This document shows positions 56,772-64,000 of a stretch of 64,000 nucleotides of DNA, one piece after another. The DNA is from Streptomyces bambusae. Its GTDB lineage: Bacteria > Actinomycetota > Actinomycetes > Streptomycetales > Streptomycetaceae. A model generated the notes under the pieces. The model was not told the origin of the DNA, did not search any database, and was given only the letters and a program-made list of their open reading frames with translations. The position numbers and the translations under genes are program-made. The stretch's first letter is position 1. Each line of letters begins with the position of its first letter. Location of the stretch: NCBI RefSeq assembly GCF_020532645.1, contig NZ_JAJAUZ010000016.1, positions 1 to 64,000 of the forward strand. Direction: 5' to 3'.

Positions 56772-58292
56772 GTGCGCGGACTGACCCTGCACGCCCGGAC
56801 GGCGGCCGGGGCGCGCCGCCGTACCGAAGCCCTGCTGCTGGCCTTCGTGGTCGTGATCACGGTGGGCGGGCACGCGAGCGTGGGGCTGGCGATGAACGGC
56901 GCCCTGCCGCCGAACCTGTCCGGCTTCGCCGTCAGCATGTCCCTGCTGGCCCTGGTCGGGCACCTGGGCGTACGGAGGTTCGCGGCGTACGCGGACCCGC
57001 TGATCCTGCCGCTGTCGCTGCTGCTGACCGGGATCGGGCTGGTGCTGCTGGCCCGGCTGGACCAGACGTACACGCAGCAGTTCAAGAACGCGGCGGCGAA
57101 CGCGCCCGGGCAGCTGCTGTGGACCGTGATCGGTGTGGCGATCTGCCTGGGGATGCTGGCGCTGCTGCGCGACCACCGGCTGCTCCAGCGGTACATCTAC
57201 CTGACGATGGCCGTGGCACTGGTGCTGCTGATCGCACCCGCCTTCATGCCCGCCGACACGTACGGCGCGAAGCGGTGGATCTACCTGGGCGGGATGTCGC
57301 TCCAGCCCGGCGAGTTCGTGAAGATCATGATCGCGGTGTTCTTCGCCGGCTACCTCGTCGTGCACCGGGACTCGCTGGCCCTGACCGGCCGCAGGTTCCT
57401 GGGGATGCGGCTGCCGCCGGGCCGCCAGCTCGGGCCGCTCGTGACGGTGTGGGTCATCTCGCTGCTGGTGCTGGTCTTCGAGCGCGACCTAGGCACCTCG
57501 CTGATCTTCTTCGGCGTCTTCGTGGTCCTGCTGTACGTGGCGACCGAGCGCACCAGCTGGATCGTGTGCGGTCTGCTCATGGCGGCGGTGGGCGCGTTCG
57601 CGGTGGGCTCGACCGAGCCGCACGTGAAGGGGCGCATCGCGGCCTGGCTGGAGCCGATGGCGATCTTCCTGCCGCCGGAGCAGCGGCCGCCCGGCATCGT
57701 CTCGGACCAGTCGGCACAGGCCCTGTTCAGCTTCGGCAGCGGCGGGATCACCGGCACCGGACTGGGCCAGGGGCACCCGGAGCTGATCGGCTTCGCGGCC
57801 CGCTCGGACTTCATCCTCACCACGGTGGGCGAGGAACTGGGGCTGGCCGGCGTGATGGCCGTCCTGCTGCTCTACGGGCTGCTGGTGCAGCGGGGTCTGC
57901 GGATGGCGCTGGGCGCCCGCGACCCGTTCGGCAAGCTGCTCGCGGTGGGGCTGGCCTCGGCGCTGGCGCTCCAGGTGTTCGTGGTCGCGGGCGGGGTCAC
58001 CGGCCTGATCCCGCTCACCGGCAAGGCGCTGCCGTTCCTGGCGAAGGGCGGCTCGTCCCTGGTGGCCAACTGGATCATGATCGCGCTACTGCTGCGGATC
58101 AGCGACAGCGCGGAGCGGCAGCGGGAGGCGGACGCGCGGGCGGCGGATCCGGATCAGGACCGGGGGCCGGACCGGGGGCCGGATCAGGGACCGGATCAGG
58201 GTCGGGATCCGGTCACAGGTAGTCCTCCAGCACCCCTATCCGGTAGCCCTGCTCCTGTATCCGGCGGAGCATCCGGGTGGTCATCTCGGTGA
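56772..58292 (+). CDS. FtsW/RodA/SpoVE family protein
   Basis: The frame is open from 56535; I choose GTG 56772 (506 residues) because the preceding part is Arg/Pro-rich and unlike the family. About ten hydrophobic helices are visible. Signature stretches are the long loop AKRWIYLGGMSLQPGEFVK, FERDLGTSLIFF and the late TGLIPLTGKALPFLAKGGSS. SEDS proteins polymerise peptidoglycan in elongation or division. The C-terminal 45 residues are Asp/Gly/Pro-rich. Its 3' end overlaps the convergent deacetylase gene by 80 bp. Confidence 0.85.
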   Translation: MRGLTLHARTAAGARRRTEALLLAFVVVITVGGHASVGLAMNGALPPNLSGFAVSMSLLALVGHLGVRRFAAYADPLILPLSLLLTGIGLVLLARLDQTYTQQFKNAAANAPGQLLWTVIGVAICLGMLALLRDHRLLQRYIYLTMAVALVLLIAPAFMPADTYGAKRWIYLGGMSLQPGEFVKIMIAVFFAGYLVVHRDSLALTGRRFLGMRLPPGRQLGPLVTVWVISLLVLVFERDLGTSLIFFGVFVVLLYVATERTSWIVCGLLMAAVGAFAVGSTEPHVKGRIAAWLEPMAIFLPPEQRPPGIVSDQSAQALFSFGSGGITGTGLGQGHPELIGFAARSDFILTTVGEELGLAGVMAVLLLYGLLVQRGLRMALGARDPFGKLLAVGLASALALQVFVVAGGVTGLIPLTGKALPFLAKGGSSLVANWIMIALLLRISDSAERQREADARAADPDQDRGPDRGPDQGPDQGRDPVTGSPPAPLSGSPAPVSGGASGWSSR

Positions 58293-59136
58293 GCGTCGCG
58301 CCCTTCAGCTCGCTCGGGCCGCGGAAGTGGGCGAGGACGATGTCACCGGGCCGGAGGGCGTCGCCCTCGGCGTAGCGCAGGTCGTTGATCTGCATGGAGG
58401 CCCGCCACAGGACCACGGAGGAGAGTCCGCAGTCCTTCGCGGCCCGCAGGGTGTCGTCGTTGTAGTTGCCGAACGGCGGGCGGAGCAGCCTGGGCCGTTC
58501 CCCGAAGCGCTTCTGCAGCTGCTCCTGCTGGCCGCATATCTCCGCCTTCTGGGCGGCGTACGGCAGGGTCCGCAGGTTCGGGTGGGTCAGCGAGTGGTTC
58601 TGTATCGCGCTGCCCGTGCCCAGGTCGCGGAGCCTGCCGAAGTGGTCGTAGCCGGGGCCGGCGACGCTGTGCGTGAGGAACATGCTGATCGGCAGCCGCA
58701 GGTCGGCGGCCATCTTCAGGAACTGCGGGTCGCGTTCGGCGCCGTCGTCGAAGGTGAGGAAGACCGTCTTCTCCCCCGCCGGCACGGGTATCCGGTCCAC
58801 CACCGGCACCCGGCCGGGCGCGGCCGCGGGCAGGGCCGGCCGGCCGGCCGGCTTCGGCGCGAACTCCAGCGGCCGGTCCAGGCCCCAGGCCTTGTGCGCG
58901 CCGGGCCTGGGCGCGGACGGCGAGGGGGAGGCGTGCGGGCGGGCGGCCTTCGGGCCGCCGCCGTCGTTGCCGTTCTTGCCGCCCCTGCCGTCCTGGCCGT
59001 CCGTCACGTCGGCCGTGGCCTTGCGTCCCAGCCGCTCGATCGGGTCCACGCTCTGGGCGCAGCCCGTGACCGCGAGGGTGAGCGCGAGTGCGCCGGCCGC
59101 CAGCGTCCCTGCCGTCAACCGGCGCGCGTGCTTCAC
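58213..59136 (-). CDS. Polysaccharide deacetylase lipoprotein (NodB domain), copy 1
   Basis: GTG 59136 gives 307 residues. The signal ends in the lipobox AVTGC. NodB motifs are TFDDG, HSLTHPN, RPPFGNYN and the late HF of LAHFRG. It likely removes acetyl groups from peptidoglycan or another surface glycan. The start overlaps the stop of the homologous upstream gene by four bases (GTGA), so they are coupled. Both proteins end in EDYL. Confidence 0.9.
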   Translation of the reverse strand: MKHARRLTAGTLAAGALALTLAVTGCAQSVDPIERLGRKATADVTDGQDGRGGKNGNDGGGPKAARPHASPSPSAPRPGAHKAWGLDRPLEFAPKPAGRPALPAAAPGRVPVVDRIPVPAGEKTVFLTFDDGAERDPQFLKMAADLRLPISMFLTHSVAGPGYDHFGRLRDLGTGSAIQNHSLTHPNLRTLPYAAQKAEICGQQEQLQKRFGERPRLLRPPFGNYNDDTLRAAKDCGLSSVVLWRASMQINDLRYAEGDALRPGDIVLAHFRGPSELKGATLTEMTTRMLRRIQEQGYRIGVLEDYL

Positions 59137-60080
59137 AAGTAGTCCTCCAGGCGGGCCACGGCGTACCCCTTCGCCGTGACGGTCTTCATGACCTGACGGA
59201 TCATGTCAGGCATCGACCCCTTCCAGTCCTCGCGGCCCCGGAAGTGGGTGAGGACGATGTCGCCGGGGTGCAGGTCGCGGTCCCATTCCCGCCAGTCCAT
59301 CCGGTCCGGGAAGGCCTCGGAGTTCCACAGCGGCACGGCCTTCACCCCGCAGGACCCGGCGGCGCGCAGGGTGTCGCCGTTGTAGTTGCCGTACGGCGGC
59401 CGGAAGAGCGTGGGGCGCTTGCCGAACTGCTTCTGGATGGTGTCCTGCTGGCCGCAGATCTCCTGCCGCTGCTTCTCGTACGAGAGGGCCGGCAGGTAGC
59501 GGTGGTTCAGCGTGTGGTTGCTGAGCGTGACGCCGTGGGACTGCATCTTCTTGAAGTACGCGTAGTCGTCGCGCACCAGGTAGTCGCTGAGGAAGGCGCT
59601 GTACGGGATCTGGAGCTCCTGCATCATGCGCAGGAACTCGGGGTCCTTCTCGGCGCCGTCGTCGATGGTCAGGAAGACGACCTTGTCCTTGGTGGGGACG
59701 GTCGTGAACACCGGTGGCAGCGAGGCCGCGTCCTCGGCGCCGTCGATCTCGAAGCCCTTGCGGGTGGTGAGTTCGGGCTTCTCCTTCGGCGGAGCCGGCG
59801 GCTTCAGCGGGACCTGGGCCAGACCCCACCGTTTCACGGCCGCGAGCCGGGCAGCCTCGGCCTGCCGGGCCTTAGCGGCGGCGTCGACGGCGCCCGCCGG
59901 GCCGCCGAGGGCCTTGGCGCGGGCGGCCTTGTCGGCCGCGGAGTCCTCGCCGCCGGCGCCGCAGGCCGTGGCGAGGGTGGCGACGAGCAGGGCGGCCAGG
60001 GCCGCCGCGCACCGGCTGCGGGCCCGGACGGGCGCCGGGCCGAGGGAAATCTTCTGTCCCTTTTGTCGTACTAGCTGCAT
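59133..60080 (-). CDS. Polysaccharide deacetylase lipoprotein (NodB domain), copy 2
   Basis: The ATG at 60080 (MQLVRQKGQKISLGP) gives 315 residues. A lipobox-like ATAC lies near residue 40 after a hydrophobic stretch. NodB motifs read TIDDG, HTLNHRY, RPPYGNYN and THFRG. The first Asp motif has Ile in place of Phe, which many family members show. It is the upstream member of a translationally coupled tandem pair. An open frame to 60428 is spurious. Confidence 0.9.
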   Translation of the reverse strand: MQLVRQKGQKISLGPAPVRARSRCAAALAALLVATLATACGAGGEDSAADKAARAKALGGPAGAVDAAAKARQAEAARLAAVKRWGLAQVPLKPPAPPKEKPELTTRKGFEIDGAEDAASLPPVFTTVPTKDKVVFLTIDDGAEKDPEFLRMMQELQIPYSAFLSDYLVRDDYAYFKKMQSHGVTLSNHTLNHRYLPALSYEKQRQEICGQQDTIQKQFGKRPTLFRPPYGNYNGDTLRAAGSCGVKAVPLWNSEAFPDRMDWREWDRDLHPGDIVLTHFRGREDWKGSMPDMIRQVMKTVTAKGYAVARLEDYL

Positions 60081-60180
60081 GGCGCGGATGCTGCCACCCG
60101 GGGGCGCCCCCGCTGCGGCGACACCCTGACGGGAGGCCCGCCGGGCGCACAGCTTCCACCGGCTGGCCGACAATGAGCGG

Positions 60181-61434
60181 GTGAACGCCGACCCGTACTC
60201 CCCCTCCGCGACCGATGCCTTCGCCGCCCTGCGCACCGACGAGGGCCGGAGCCTGCTCGCCGGACTCCGCGACCACGATCCGGCGCAGGAGCTGGCGACC
60301 GCGACCCGGCTGCGCCGCGAGCATCCCGCCGCGCTGGTGTCCGCCGCGCTGGGCATGGCCCGGCTGCGGCAGCGCGCCGCCGCGAAGTTCGGCGCGGAGG
60401 ACGCGTACCGGATGTACTTCACGCCCAACGGGGTCGAGCAAGCGACGCGGGCGTCGGTGGCCGCCTACCGGGCCGGGCGGCTCGCCGCGCTCGGCGTGCG
60501 CAGCGTGGCCGACCTGTGCTGCGGGATCGGCGGCGACGCGCTGGCGCTGGCCCGGGCCGGGATCCGGGTGCTGGCCGTGGACCGCGATCCGCTGACGGCC
60601 GCGGTGGCGCGGGCCAATGCGGAGGAGCTGGGTCTGGAGGGGCTGATCGAGGTCCGCGAGGCGGATGTCGCGTCGGTGGACACGAGTGGGTACGACGCGG
60701 TGTTCCTGGATCCGGCGCGGCGTGGCGGCAGGCAAGGAAGTGCCGCGCGTAGCGCGTCGGTGAGGGGTGGCGGCCGGGCGACGGGCGGGCGCATCTTCGA
60801 TCCGGAGGCGTATTCGCCGCCGCTGTCCTGGGCGGTTTCCGCCGCCCGTACGGCGAAGTACGCGGCGATCAAGATCGCGCCGGGGATTCCGCACGAGGCG
60901 GTGCCGGGCGAGGCCGAGGCGGAGTGGATCTCGGACGGCGGGGACGTGAAGGAGGCCGTGCTGTGGTTCGGGACGGCACCGGGGACGATGCGGGCGACGC
61001 TGCTGCCCGCGGGCGACTCGCTGGCCACGGCCTCGCCACTGCCGGATCCCGCGGCGGGGCCGGTGGGACGGTGGCTCTACGAGCCGGACGGGGCGGTGAT
61101 CCGGGCGCATCTGGTGGCGGAGGTGGCGGCGGCGGTGTCCGGGCGGCTGATCGACCCGACGATCGCGTACGTCACGTCCGACGAGCTGGTGGCCACGCCG
61201 TATGCCACGGCGTACGAGATCACTGATGTCATGCCGTTCAACTTGAAGCGGTTGAAGGCGCTGCTCCGGGAGCGGGAGGTCGGCATCCTGACGGTCAAGA
61301 AGCGGGGGTCGGCCGTCGAACCGGAGGAGCTCCGCCGCAAGGTCAAACCGCAGGGGCCTCACTCGGCCACGGTCTTCCTCACCCGCGCCGCCGGCGCCCC
61401 CACGATGCTCCTGGGCCACCCGGCCCGCGTCTGA
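60181..61434 (+). CDS. Class I SAM-dependent methyltransferase with THUMP-like domain
   Basis: The GTG start at 60181 gives 417 residues. The AdoMet pocket is VADLCCGIGGDALALARAG near residues 109-127, followed by AVDRDP; the catalytic region includes LDPARR near 177-181. The C-terminal part (ITDVMPFNLKRLKALLREREVG and following) is the THUMP-like domain that contacts RNA. It may modify tRNA or rRNA. An inserted Ser/Arg/Gly-rich run at about 183-200 has unusual codons. The gene is divergent from the deacetylases. Confidence 0.82.
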   Translation: MNADPYSPSATDAFAALRTDEGRSLLAGLRDHDPAQELATATRLRREHPAALVSAALGMARLRQRAAAKFGAEDAYRMYFTPNGVEQATRASVAAYRAGRLAALGVRSVADLCCGIGGDALALARAGIRVLAVDRDPLTAAVARANAEELGLEGLIEVREADVASVDTSGYDAVFLDPARRGGRQGSAARSASVRGGGRATGGRIFDPEAYSPPLSWAVSAARTAKYAAIKIAPGIPHEAVPGEAEAEWISDGGDVKEAVLWFGTAPGTMRATLLPAGDSLATASPLPDPAAGPVGRWLYEPDGAVIRAHLVAEVAAAVSGRLIDPTIAYVTSDELVATPYATAYEITDVMPFNLKRLKALLREREVGILTVKKRGSAVEPEELRRKVKPQGPHSATVFLTRAAGAPTMLLGHPARV

Positions 61435-61441
61435 CCCGGCG

Positions 61442-61593
61442 GGGCGAATTCCCGCTTCGCCGGCGCCCGAGACCCGGCCGGGCAAAATCCAGCCCCGCCG
61501 GCGTTCGAGACCCCGCCGGGCAAAATCCAGCCCCGCCGACGTGCGAGACCCCGCCGGGCAAAATCCAGCCCCGCCGGCGTTTGAGGCGCGGGT
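61442..61593. repeat. 38-bp REP-like tandem repeat at a convergent gene junction
   Basis: Four units start at 61442, 61480, 61518 and 61556, exactly 38 bp apart. The last three share GGGCAAAATCCAGCCCCGCC followed by GRCGTNYGAG; the first is decayed. The reverse complement resembles the 40-bp array at 11111-11270. It lies in the 285-bp gap (61435-61719) between two convergent genes. After it comes a typical GC-rich tail (GGTCCGGGCGGAGCCCGGGG) that can form a hairpin. Confidence 0.85.
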
Positions 61594-61719
61594 CCGGGCG
61601 GAGCCCGGGGGACGGCGCAGCCGGACCTGCCTTGGCGCTCCGCCCCAAGCTTCGCCCCCGCCCGGCGGGCAGCCGACCCGAGGAGTCGCGCAGCCCAGCG
61701 GGCAGCCGGCCGTGGTGGG

Positions 61720-61986
61720 TCAGGTGGTTTCGAGGGATTCGAAGCGCCAGCGGTGGGGCGGTCGGGTGATCAGGTCCGGGGCGGGATCCGGCAGCTCCGG
61801 AAGCTCGGCGGCGAGCTCCGCCGCCTGCCACCAGGTGATGACCAGCACCCGGTCCTGCGGAGCCCGGAACGTCTCGCGCCGGAGCGGGTCACGCGCCAGG
61901 ACCTGCGCCCGTGCCCACTCCAGCAGCTCGGCCCCCCGCCCGTCCGCGGCCCGGGCCTCCCACATCAGCGCGACCGTGATCGTCAT
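61720..61986 (-). CDS. Small conserved-looking protein coupled to tsaD
   Basis: The ATG at 61986 gives 88 residues ([20 protein letters not shown]). It starts inside the tsaD stop (ATGA overlap), so it is translated with tsaD. The sequence resembles a small ABM-like or alpha/beta fold ([20 protein letters not shown]), but I do not recognise a family. The long frame to 62466 is a shadow of tsaD. Confidence 0.7.
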   Translation of the reverse strand: MTITVALMWEARAADGRGAELLEWARAQVLARDPLRRETFRAPQDRVLVITWWQAAELAAELPELPDPAPDLITRPPHRWRFESLETT

Positions 61987-63143
61987 GAGTACAGGTTGTC
62001 CTTGCTCAGCTCGTGCACGTGGTCGTGATCGTGCGCATGCCCGTGCCCGTGCGCATGCCCGTGGCCGTGCCCGTGGCCCGCACCATGCCCGTGCCCGCCG
62101 GACCCCGGCACGTGCGGATCGGTCACCGGCAGCGACGAGTCCGCCGACAGGTCCCAGTCCGAAGCCGGCCGGTTGCGGGCGACCATCTCCGCGCCGAGCG
62201 CGGCGACCATCGCCCCGTTGTCGGTGCACAGCTTGGGCCGCGGCACGCGCAGGACGATGCCGGCGTCGTCGCACCGTTCCTGCGCCAGCGCCCGCAGCCG
62301 CGAGTTCGCCGCGACCCCGCCGCCGATCATCAGGTGGTCGACACCCTCGTCCTTGCAGGCCCGGATCGCCTTGCGGGTCAGGACGTCCACCACGGCCTCC
62401 TGGAAGGACGCCGCCACGTCCCGCACCGGCACCTCCTCGCCCGCGTTCCGCTTTGCCTCGATCCACCGCGCCACGGCCGTCTTGAGCCCGGAGAACGAGA
62501 AGTCGTACACGGGGTCCTTCGCCCCGGTCAGCCCGCGCGGGAAGTGGATCGCCTTCGGGTCGCCCTCCTTGGCGAGCCGGTCGATCACCGGACCGCCGGG
62601 GAACCCGAGGTTCAGCACCCGCGCGATCTTGTCGAACGCCTCGCCCGCCGCGTCGTCGATGGTCGCGCCGAGCGGCCGTACGTCACTGGTGATGTCCGGT
62701 GCGAGCAGCAGCGAGGAGTGCCCGCCGGACACCAGCAGGGCCATCGTCGGCTCCGGCAGCGGCCCGTGCTCCAGCTGGTCCACGCAGATGTGCGAGGCGA
62801 GGTGGTTGACCCCGTACAGCGGCTTGCCGAGCGCGTACGCGTACGCCTTCGCGGCGGAGGTGCCCACCAGCAGCGCCCCGGCGAGGCCCGGACCGGCCGT
62901 CACCGCGATGCCGTCGAGGTCCTTCGCGCTGACCCCGGCCTCCTTCAGGGCCCGCTCGATGGTCGGGACCATCGCCTCCAGGTGCGCGCGGGAGGCGACT
63001 TCGGGGACCACGCCGCCGAACCGGGCGTGCTCGTCGACGCTGGACGCGACCGCGTCCGCGAGCAGCGTGGTGCCGCGGACGATGCCGACGCCGGTCTCGT
63101 CGCAGGAGGTCTCGATGCCGAGGACGAGGGGTTCGTCAGCCAT
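61983..63143 (-). CDS. tsaD: tRNA threonylcarbamoyladenosine synthase subunit TsaD, with His-rich tail
   Basis: The ATG at 63143 ([17 protein letters not shown]) gives 386 residues. Nucleotide and metal sites are [22 protein letters not shown] (two His ligands) and [11 protein letters not shown]. TsaD makes t6A at position 37 of ANN-decoding tRNAs with TsaB and TsaE. The last 43 residues are a His/Gly repeat ([16 protein letters not shown]), not part of the usual enzyme. The start overlaps the rimI stop by eight bases. Confidence 0.95.
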   Translation of the reverse strand: MADEPLVLGIETSCDETGVGIVRGTTLLADAVASSVDEHARFGGVVPEVASRAHLEAMVPTIERALKEAGVSAKDLDGIAVTAGPGLAGALLVGTSAAKAYAYALGKPLYGVNHLASHICVDQLEHGPLPEPTMALLVSGGHSSLLLAPDITSDVRPLGATIDDAAGEAFDKIARVLNLGFPGGPVIDRLAKEGDPKAIHFPRGLTGAKDPVYDFSFSGLKTAVARWIEAKRNAGEEVPVRDVAASFQEAVVDVLTRKAIRACKDEGVDHLMIGGGVAANSRLRALAQERCDDAGIVLRVPRPKLCTDNGAMVAALGAEMVARNRPASDWDLSADSSLPVTDPHVPGSGGHGHGAGHGHGHGHAHGHGHAHDHDHVHELSKDNLYS

Positions 63144-63645
63144 GGGTCTCAGTTCCTTGTACGGGGCCGGGGGTGCTTGCGGGGTCGGCACGGCGCATCA
63201 CGAGGGCGTCCACGTTGCCGGGCTGGTAGTAGCCGCGCCGGAAGCCGATCGGCTCGAATCCGAACCGCTCGTAGAGGCGCTGCGCGCGGGTGTTGTCCAC
63301 CCGCACCTCCAGCAGCACCTCGGCGCACTCGAAGTCGGTGGCGGCCTGGAGGAGGTCGGTGAGCAGCCGGGCGCCGAGCCCGCTGCCCCAGGTGTCGCGG
63401 GCGGCCGCGATGGTCTGCACGTCCGCCAGGTCGGCCGAGGCGGCCAGGCCGGCGTAGCCGACGAGCCGGCCGTCGGGGTCCTCCGCGACGACGTAGTGCC
63501 GGGCGGCCCGCGGGCCGCGGGCGTGGGCGAGTTCGGACCAGAACATGCCGGCCGACCAGGCGTCCTCGGGGAAGAGGTCGTGCTCCAGTTCCAGCACCGG
63601 CTGAATGTCCCACCAGCGCATCTCGCGGAGCTGTACGTCCGTCAC
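63136..63645 (-). CDS. rimI: Ribosomal protein alanine N-acetyltransferase (GNAT)
   Basis: The GTG start at 63645 gives 169 residues. GNAT motif A is seen at [17 protein letters not shown], and the C-terminal [20 protein letters not shown] is typical of RimI. It acetylates an N-terminal alanine, in E. coli that of protein S18. The gene overlaps tsaB by four bases (GTGA) upstream and tsaD by eight downstream, giving a coupled operon. Confidence 0.92.
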   Translation of the reverse strand: MTDVQLREMRWWDIQPVLELEHDLFPEDAWSAGMFWSELAHARGPRAARHYVVAEDPDGRLVGYAGLAASADLADVQTIAAARDTWGSGLGARLLTDLLQAATDFECAEVLLEVRVDNTRAQRLYERFGFEPIGFRRGYYQPGNVDALVMRRADPASTPGPVQGTETHG

Positions 63646-64000
63646 CGGGGGGTGACCACCTTGTAGTTCTTGGGCACCTGCGCGTCGGGCCGGCGCAGGT
63701 ACATCGGCTGCGGCGGCAGGAAGGGGGTGCCGGCGGCCAGCATCTCGGCGGCGAGGCCCGCGAGGGCGGCGGCCGACTGGTGCTCGGGGCCGCGGCCGTC
63801 GGTGAAGACGTCCGGGTACAGCAGCGCGCCGGCGCCGACGGCGGGAATGCCGGCGACCTGGTCGGCGATGTCCGCCGGGCGGTCCACGGCGGCGTCGGTG
63901 AGGCGGGTGCGCGGGTCGGCGTAGCGGGCCCAGTACACCTCCTTGCGGCGGGCGTCGGTGGCCACGGTGAAGGGGCCTTCGATCCCGGCGTCCTGCGCGG
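63642..64000 (-). CDS. tsaB: TsaB, partial at the window edge
   Basis: Only the C-terminal 119 residues are present; the 5' end lies beyond 64000. The sequence FTVATDARRKEVYWARYADP is the conserved TsaB substrate-binding region. TsaB is the scaffold partner of TsaD in t6A synthesis. Its stop overlaps the rimI start. An internal ATG at 63965 is not the real start because the frame continues upstream to the window edge. Confidence 0.88.
   Translation of the reverse strand, partial: AQDAGIEGPFTVATDARRKEVYWARYADPRTRLTDAAVDRPADIADQVAGIPAVGAGALLYPDVFTDGRGPEHQSAAALAGLAAEMLAAGTPFLPPQPMYLRRPDAQVPKNYKVVTPR

Noticed and set aside
56659..56784. Small 41-codon frame MKIKRLIAEQ before the FtsW-like gene
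   Set aside because: No ribosome-binding site, rare ATA codon near the start, and a composition unlike a leader. It overlaps the chosen FtsW start.

Overview
The window comes from a high-GC Gram-positive bacterium, almost certainly a Streptomyces. The evidence is the very GC-biased codon use, frequent GTG starts, several leaderless genes, and sporulation regulators (BldM with a sigma-BldN-type promoter, WhiD with cysteines at 23/53/56/62). Gene order matches what I recall of the S. coelicolor sucCD–icmB–pcrA–guaA–kinase–glpD–guaB–sigD–bldM–whiD–groESL1–tsaD region. From the choD-like oxidase rightward it also resembles the choD/guaB3/guaB2/sigD/whiB3/groESL1/tsaD/rimI neighbourhood of Mycobacterium tuberculosis. 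This is conserved core chromosome: I see no insertion sequence, prophage, CRISPR array, tRNA or rRNA gene.

Layout. 1-2.2 kb: sucCD (TCA cycle). 2.5-11 kb: a MoxR-type AAA+ ATPase, a DUF5682 protein and a VWA protein on the minus strand, divergent from a SWIM zinc-finger protein and a DUF5691 protein; this set resembles enterobacterial yehL-yehM-yehP-yehQ and is the best candidate for an uncharacterised system. 11-12.8 kb: isobutyryl-CoA mutase small subunit and a lipase-like hydrolase. 13-20 kb: three secreted or anchored cell-wall hydrolases (one M23, two NlpC/P60) with the PcrA helicase between them. 20-24 kb: a PspC-domain sensor kinase/LuxR regulator pair opposite a PspC membrane protein. 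24-29 kb: DoxX, a membrane protein, a class II aldolase, guaA and chorismate mutase, the last preceded by a possible Phe/Tyr leader peptide and hairpin and followed by a strongly structured stretch ending in an intrinsic terminator. 29-35 kb: an LAxTG surface protein, a GMC oxidase and succinate-semialdehyde dehydrogenase. 34.7-42.2 kb: three consecutive Ser/Thr kinase-family membrane proteins, the middle one a clear pseudokinase with a very large insert. 42-48.5 kb: glpD, a nucleotide-sugar dehydrogenase without its catalytic Cys, guaB3 and guaB. 48.6-51 kb: sigD, bldM and whiD. 51-54.3 kb: LysR, MOSC, SDR and an ABM/SnoaL fusion. 54.3-56.6 kb: groES-groEL1 under two CIRCE operators. 56.7-64 kb: an FtsW/RodA protein, two coupled polysaccharide deacetylases, a THUMP-like methyltransferase and the tsaB-rimI-tsaD cluster, running off the right edge inside tsaB.

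Themes. GMP synthesis (guaA, guaB, guaB3), wall synthesis and remodelling (FtsW, two deacetylases, three hydrolases) and development (bldM, whiD) sit together. Intergenic DNA holds short palindromes and REP-like tandem repeats, including 40-bp and 38-bp arrays at two convergent gene ends that look like one family. Starts were chosen from ribosome-binding sites, stop/start overlaps and family lengths. All homology statements are from recognition of the sequence, without a database search.
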